64,000 nt of DNA from NCBI RefSeq assembly GCF_020215665.1, contig NZ_CP084061.1:1302001-1366000 (forward strand), written 5' to 3'. This document shows positions 61,732-64,000 of this stretch, piece after piece (within the stretch, counting starts at the first letter, position 1; each line of letters opens with the position of its first letter). Made by a program: the position numbers and the translations under genes. The notes under the pieces are model-generated. The model was not told the DNA's origin and did no database searches. It saw only the letters and a program-made list of their open reading frames with translations. Source of the DNA: Blautia parvula (lineage in GTDB: Bacteria > Bacillota > Clostridia > Lachnospirales > Lachnospiraceae).

Positions 61732-63837
61732 TTAGGGTTTCCGGCATAACACCATTAATCCATCCGCAGCTTTTACTCCTTTTCCCTCCGGATATACAAA
61801 AACTGGATTGATATCCATCTCCACCAGTTTATCCCTGTAATCTTCTGCCAGACGGCTCACAGATACCAGGCAGTCTGCCAAAGCTTTTATGTCAAGAGGC
61901 GACTGTCCCCGGTATCCCGCAAGCAGCCTGCTGCTCTTCAGGGAACTTATCATCTCTTCTGCTTCCCAGTGATTTATGGGGGCAGGATACAGGACTGCAT
62001 CCTGGAAGATCTCTGTAAAGATACCACCCATTCCCAGAAGGATCATTGGTCCCAGATTGGGGTCACAGGTAACACCGATTATCATTTCCAGACCTTCTTC
62101 CAGCATCTCCTGAACCAGTATGCCATTGATTTTTGCATCCGGGCGCTCTTGTTCTGCACGTTCCATGATACCTTGAAAGGCATTTTTTATCTCTTGTTCT
62201 CCCTGAATCCCAACACGTACTCCGCCTATTTCTGACTTGTGCAGGATATCATTGGATTCGATTTTCAAGACCACCTTTTTGCCCATTTCTGCCGCGCAGG
62301 CCGCCGCTTCTTTCCAGGTAACCGTCAGTTTTTCTTTCGGACATGGAATCCCATAATCTATAAAAATCTGCTTTGACTGATGCTCGGACAGTGCGATTCT
62401 GTCTTCCTCCTGTTTGTTCTGCAGTGCGGCAATTGTACCGGTACGGTTTTCAGCAGTTTTTAAAAATGCAGTGTAATCCATCAAATGCCGTATGACCCGG
62501 TATCCGTAATGCGGCGGCGGCAGTATGGGAACACCGGCAGCTTTGAGTTTTTCAAGAACCTCTTTCTCTCTTCCGGATTCAATGAGCGGAACTACAGCGG
62601 CCGGCTTTTCCGGATGTCGAATGCAGTAACGGATCAGACCTTCCAGGTAATCGTAAATTGTGATATCACTAATTTTCTCTGTTATCTGCAGAGAGGTTAC
62701 CAGCATCTCTACCTGGGGATCTTCCATCACGATTTCTGCCACCTGTTCAAAGGTATTCCCATCACTTCCACCGGTTAAATCCATGGGATTCTGCGCTGTG
62801 GCAAAGGGCGGCAGAACCTTTTTCAGCCGTTCTGTGGTCTCCTCGGAAAAATCAGGAAGTTCCAGACCGTACAGGGAACCTGCGTCCGCTGAGATTGTTG
62901 TCTCCCCTCCTGATATATTTACAAATGCCAGACTGTTTTTTTCCGGCAGTTTTGGGAGCGTTACAATTGCAGCACAGACAGAAAGAAGTTCCTCCAAATC
63001 CTCCACCCGGATAACTCCAAACTTCTTAAACAGCGCATCCGTATGCTTATCACATCCACTGAGATTTCCGGTGTGTGAGGCGGCAGCTCTGCTGCCTTTC
63101 TGGGAGCGTCCCGCTTTTAGGATAACAACCGGTTTTCTCTTTTCCACTGCTCTGTGCAGTACCTGCGCGAACTTTTCCGGCTTTTTTATTCCTTCCATAT
63201 AAGCAGCTACAACTTCTGTATTCTCATCCTCCACCAGGAACTCCAGATAGTCCTCCATAGTCACAATTTTACTGTTTCCTGCGGATATCACATAGGAAAA
63301 GCTCCCCTTGGCACTCTCCATCAGCCCCATGCAGACTTGACCGCTCTGAGATACCAGGCCGATTTTTCCTGCACTCTCCCTGGCCTGGAACAGAAAACCA
63401 AAGGCAAAAACCCGGTCCACGAAATTTAAAAATCCCGCGCAGTTTGGTCCCATAACAGCAATATCCAAATCTTTTGCCTTTGCTGTCAATTCCTCCTCCA
63501 TCCTGACATCTTCCGGCAGCTTTGTCTCACCGTAGCCGCTCGCAAAAACAACTGCGCCTTTTGCTCCTTGTTCAGCGGCTTCTTCCAATAATGCCGGTAC
63601 TGTAGTTTTCGGTGTACAGATGACAGCAAGGTCTATTTTCCCCGGAATATCCGATATCTTCCGGTAGCAGGGAACGCCGAATACCCTGTCATTTTTCAAG
63701 CTCACAAGATACAGATCTTCCATCCGTTCCCTGCATTGTTCCAGAAACATTCTCGACGCGAAACCCGCCATCGTTTCTCTCTCCGTGGCTCCCACAATCA
63801 CTATTTTCTGTGGGCGCAGCAGCTTATTCAGTTCCAT
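61732..63837 (-). CDS. ADP-forming acyl-CoA synthetase (acetate-CoA ligase type)
   Basis: This 701-residue protein has the order CoA-binding domain (about 1-130, IVIVGATER), flavodoxin-like succinyl-CoA-ligase domains with the phospho-His segment SHTGNLSG near residue 253, and an ATP-grasp domain (about 480-700, VVLKIESNDILHKSE and ILVQEM). These NDP-forming enzymes convert acyl-CoA, ADP and Pi into acid, CoA and ATP. Placed after a 2-oxoacid oxidoreductase gene, it would conserve energy from amino-acid or keto-acid fermentation. Confidence 0.92.
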   Translation of the reverse strand: MELNKLLRPQKIVIVGATERETMAGFASRMFLEQCRERMEDLYLVSLKNDRVFGVPCYRKISDIPGKIDLAVICTPKTTVPALLEEAAEQGAKGAVVFASGYGETKLPEDVRMEEELTAKAKDLDIAVMGPNCAGFLNFVDRVFAFGFLFQARESAGKIGLVSQSGQVCMGLMESAKGSFSYVISAGNSKIVTMEDYLEFLVEDENTEVVAAYMEGIKKPEKFAQVLHRAVEKRKPVVILKAGRSQKGSRAAASHTGNLSGCDKHTDALFKKFGVIRVEDLEELLSVCAAIVTLPKLPEKNSLAFVNISGGETTISADAGSLYGLELPDFSEETTERLKKVLPPFATAQNPMDLTGGSDGNTFEQVAEIVMEDPQVEMLVTSLQITEKISDITIYDYLEGLIRYCIRHPEKPAAVVPLIESGREKEVLEKLKAAGVPILPPPHYGYRVIRHLMDYTAFLKTAENRTGTIAALQNKQEEDRIALSEHQSKQIFIDYGIPCPKEKLTVTWKEAAACAAEMGKKVVLKIESNDILHKSEIGGVRVGIQGEQEIKNAFQGIMERAEQERPDAKINGILVQEMLEEGLEMIIGVTCDPNLGPMILLGMGGIFTEIFQDAVLYPAPINHWEAEEMISSLKSSRLLAGYRGQSPLDIKALADCLVSVSRLAEDYRDKLVEMDINPVFVYPEGKGVKAADGLMVLCRKP

Positions 63838-63852
63838 TTCTTCCCCCGCTTT

Positions 63853-64000
63853 CTATGAATACAGTCTGTATCCTGCATCAAAAGCCGCTATATTGGCCGA
63901 CAGATATTTTCCTTTGCCCTTTTTGTCGAAATAGGCGGCAATCGCAGCGGCAAGCTCCTCTTTTCCGAACATCCCTGTGGCCTTTTCCAGAACTCCCAGC
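63853..64000 (-). CDS. 2-oxoacid:acceptor oxidoreductase gamma subunit, C-terminal fragment
   Basis: Only the last 48 codons lie in the window. The sequence (LEKATGMFGKEELAAAI, then a short linker and NIAAFDAGYRLYS) matches the C-terminus of gamma subunits of pyruvate, 2-ketoisovalerate or indolepyruvate oxidoreductases, where a helix and the NxxAFxxGY motif end the protein. It lies 15 bp upstream of the acyl-CoA synthetase gene and is probably in its operon, supplying the acyl-CoA. Confidence 0.7.
   Translation of the reverse strand, partial: LGVLEKATGMFGKEELAAAIAAYFDKKGKGKYLSANIAAFDAGYRLYS

Noticed and set aside
1-64000. tRNA genes, rRNA genes, CRISPR arrays, replication origins
   Set aside because: No cloverleaf-type sequence, no regularly spaced repeat set and no iteron or DnaA-box cluster was seen on reading; a dedicated scan could still find a missed tRNA.

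Overview
The window looks like a chromosomal segment of an anaerobic gut Firmicute, most likely a Lachnospiraceae-type Clostridium relative. The reasons are AAGGAG-type ribosome binding sites, TTGACA/TATAAT promoters, Tn916-type and Tn4451-type element remnants, a LanFEG-type ABC transporter, and a 2-oxoacid:ferredoxin-type oxidoreductase fragment next to an ADP-forming acyl-CoA synthetase. No rRNA, tRNA or CRISPR array was seen. Most genes lie on the minus strand.

Layout. 1-2.1 kb: end of thioredoxin reductase, thioredoxin, a Crp/Fnr regulator and a divergent SGNH hydrolase. 2.2-10.8 kb: a plant-glycoside locus with a GPH sugar symporter, type-B carboxylesterase, clan GH-A glycosidase, GH78 alpha-L-rhamnosidase and AraC regulator; a repeated 11-12 bp motif upstream of both enzyme transcription units is a candidate operator. 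10.8-11.9 kb: a low-molecular-weight tyrosine phosphatase and a Tn916-like int/xis remnant. 11.9-22.1 kb: an Amadori-product (fructoselysine / fructose-asparagine type) operon with its own GntR regulator, operator and terminator. It encodes a YfcC/DcuC-type transporter, a YtcJ-like amidohydrolase, an FrlB-like deglycase, an FrlD-like kinase, a second SIS protein, an FrlC-like epimerase and an amino-acid ABC transporter. 22.1-24.2 kb: IS66 and phosphatase debris, a metallophosphoesterase and a SymE-like toxin.

24.3-41.8 kb is the highlight, a 17.5 kb same-strand defence island. Its promoter-distal half is a tightly packed set of six genes: a DUF2357 PD-(D/E)xK nuclease, an McrB-like AAA+ ATPase, a 191-residue orphan, a PLD-nuclease/SNF2 helicase fusion, a 216-residue helical orphan and a MORC-like GHKL ATPase. 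The promoter-proximal half is a cytosine restriction-modification module with two different Sau3AI/MutH-type endonucleases, a Dcm-type methylase and Vsr, plus a MazG-like pyrophosphohydrolase, a GIY-YIG/DUF2075 helicase and a small XRE regulator. The six-gene set matches no named system I can recall in full. It resembles the general type of paraMORC/helicase/nuclease neighbourhood already discussed for bacterial restriction systems.

41.9-47.2 kb: a TetR regulator divergent from an alpha/beta hydrolase, a nucleotidyltransferase, two radical SAM paralogues and a divergent HxlR regulator. 47.2-55.3 kb: a LanFEG ABC transporter with a two-component system (like the Cpr system of C. difficile), a cysteine hydrolase, and a TetR-controlled two-permease ABC exporter. 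55.3-58.6 kb: a decayed Tn4451-type element with TnpW, an internally deleted serine recombinase, a DUF3795 protein, an NAD-dependent epimerase and a 5'-truncated ACT protein. 58.8-64 kb: a Lon-like ATPase without protease domain, an MFS transporter, an ADP-forming acyl-CoA synthetase and the end of an oxidoreductase gamma subunit.
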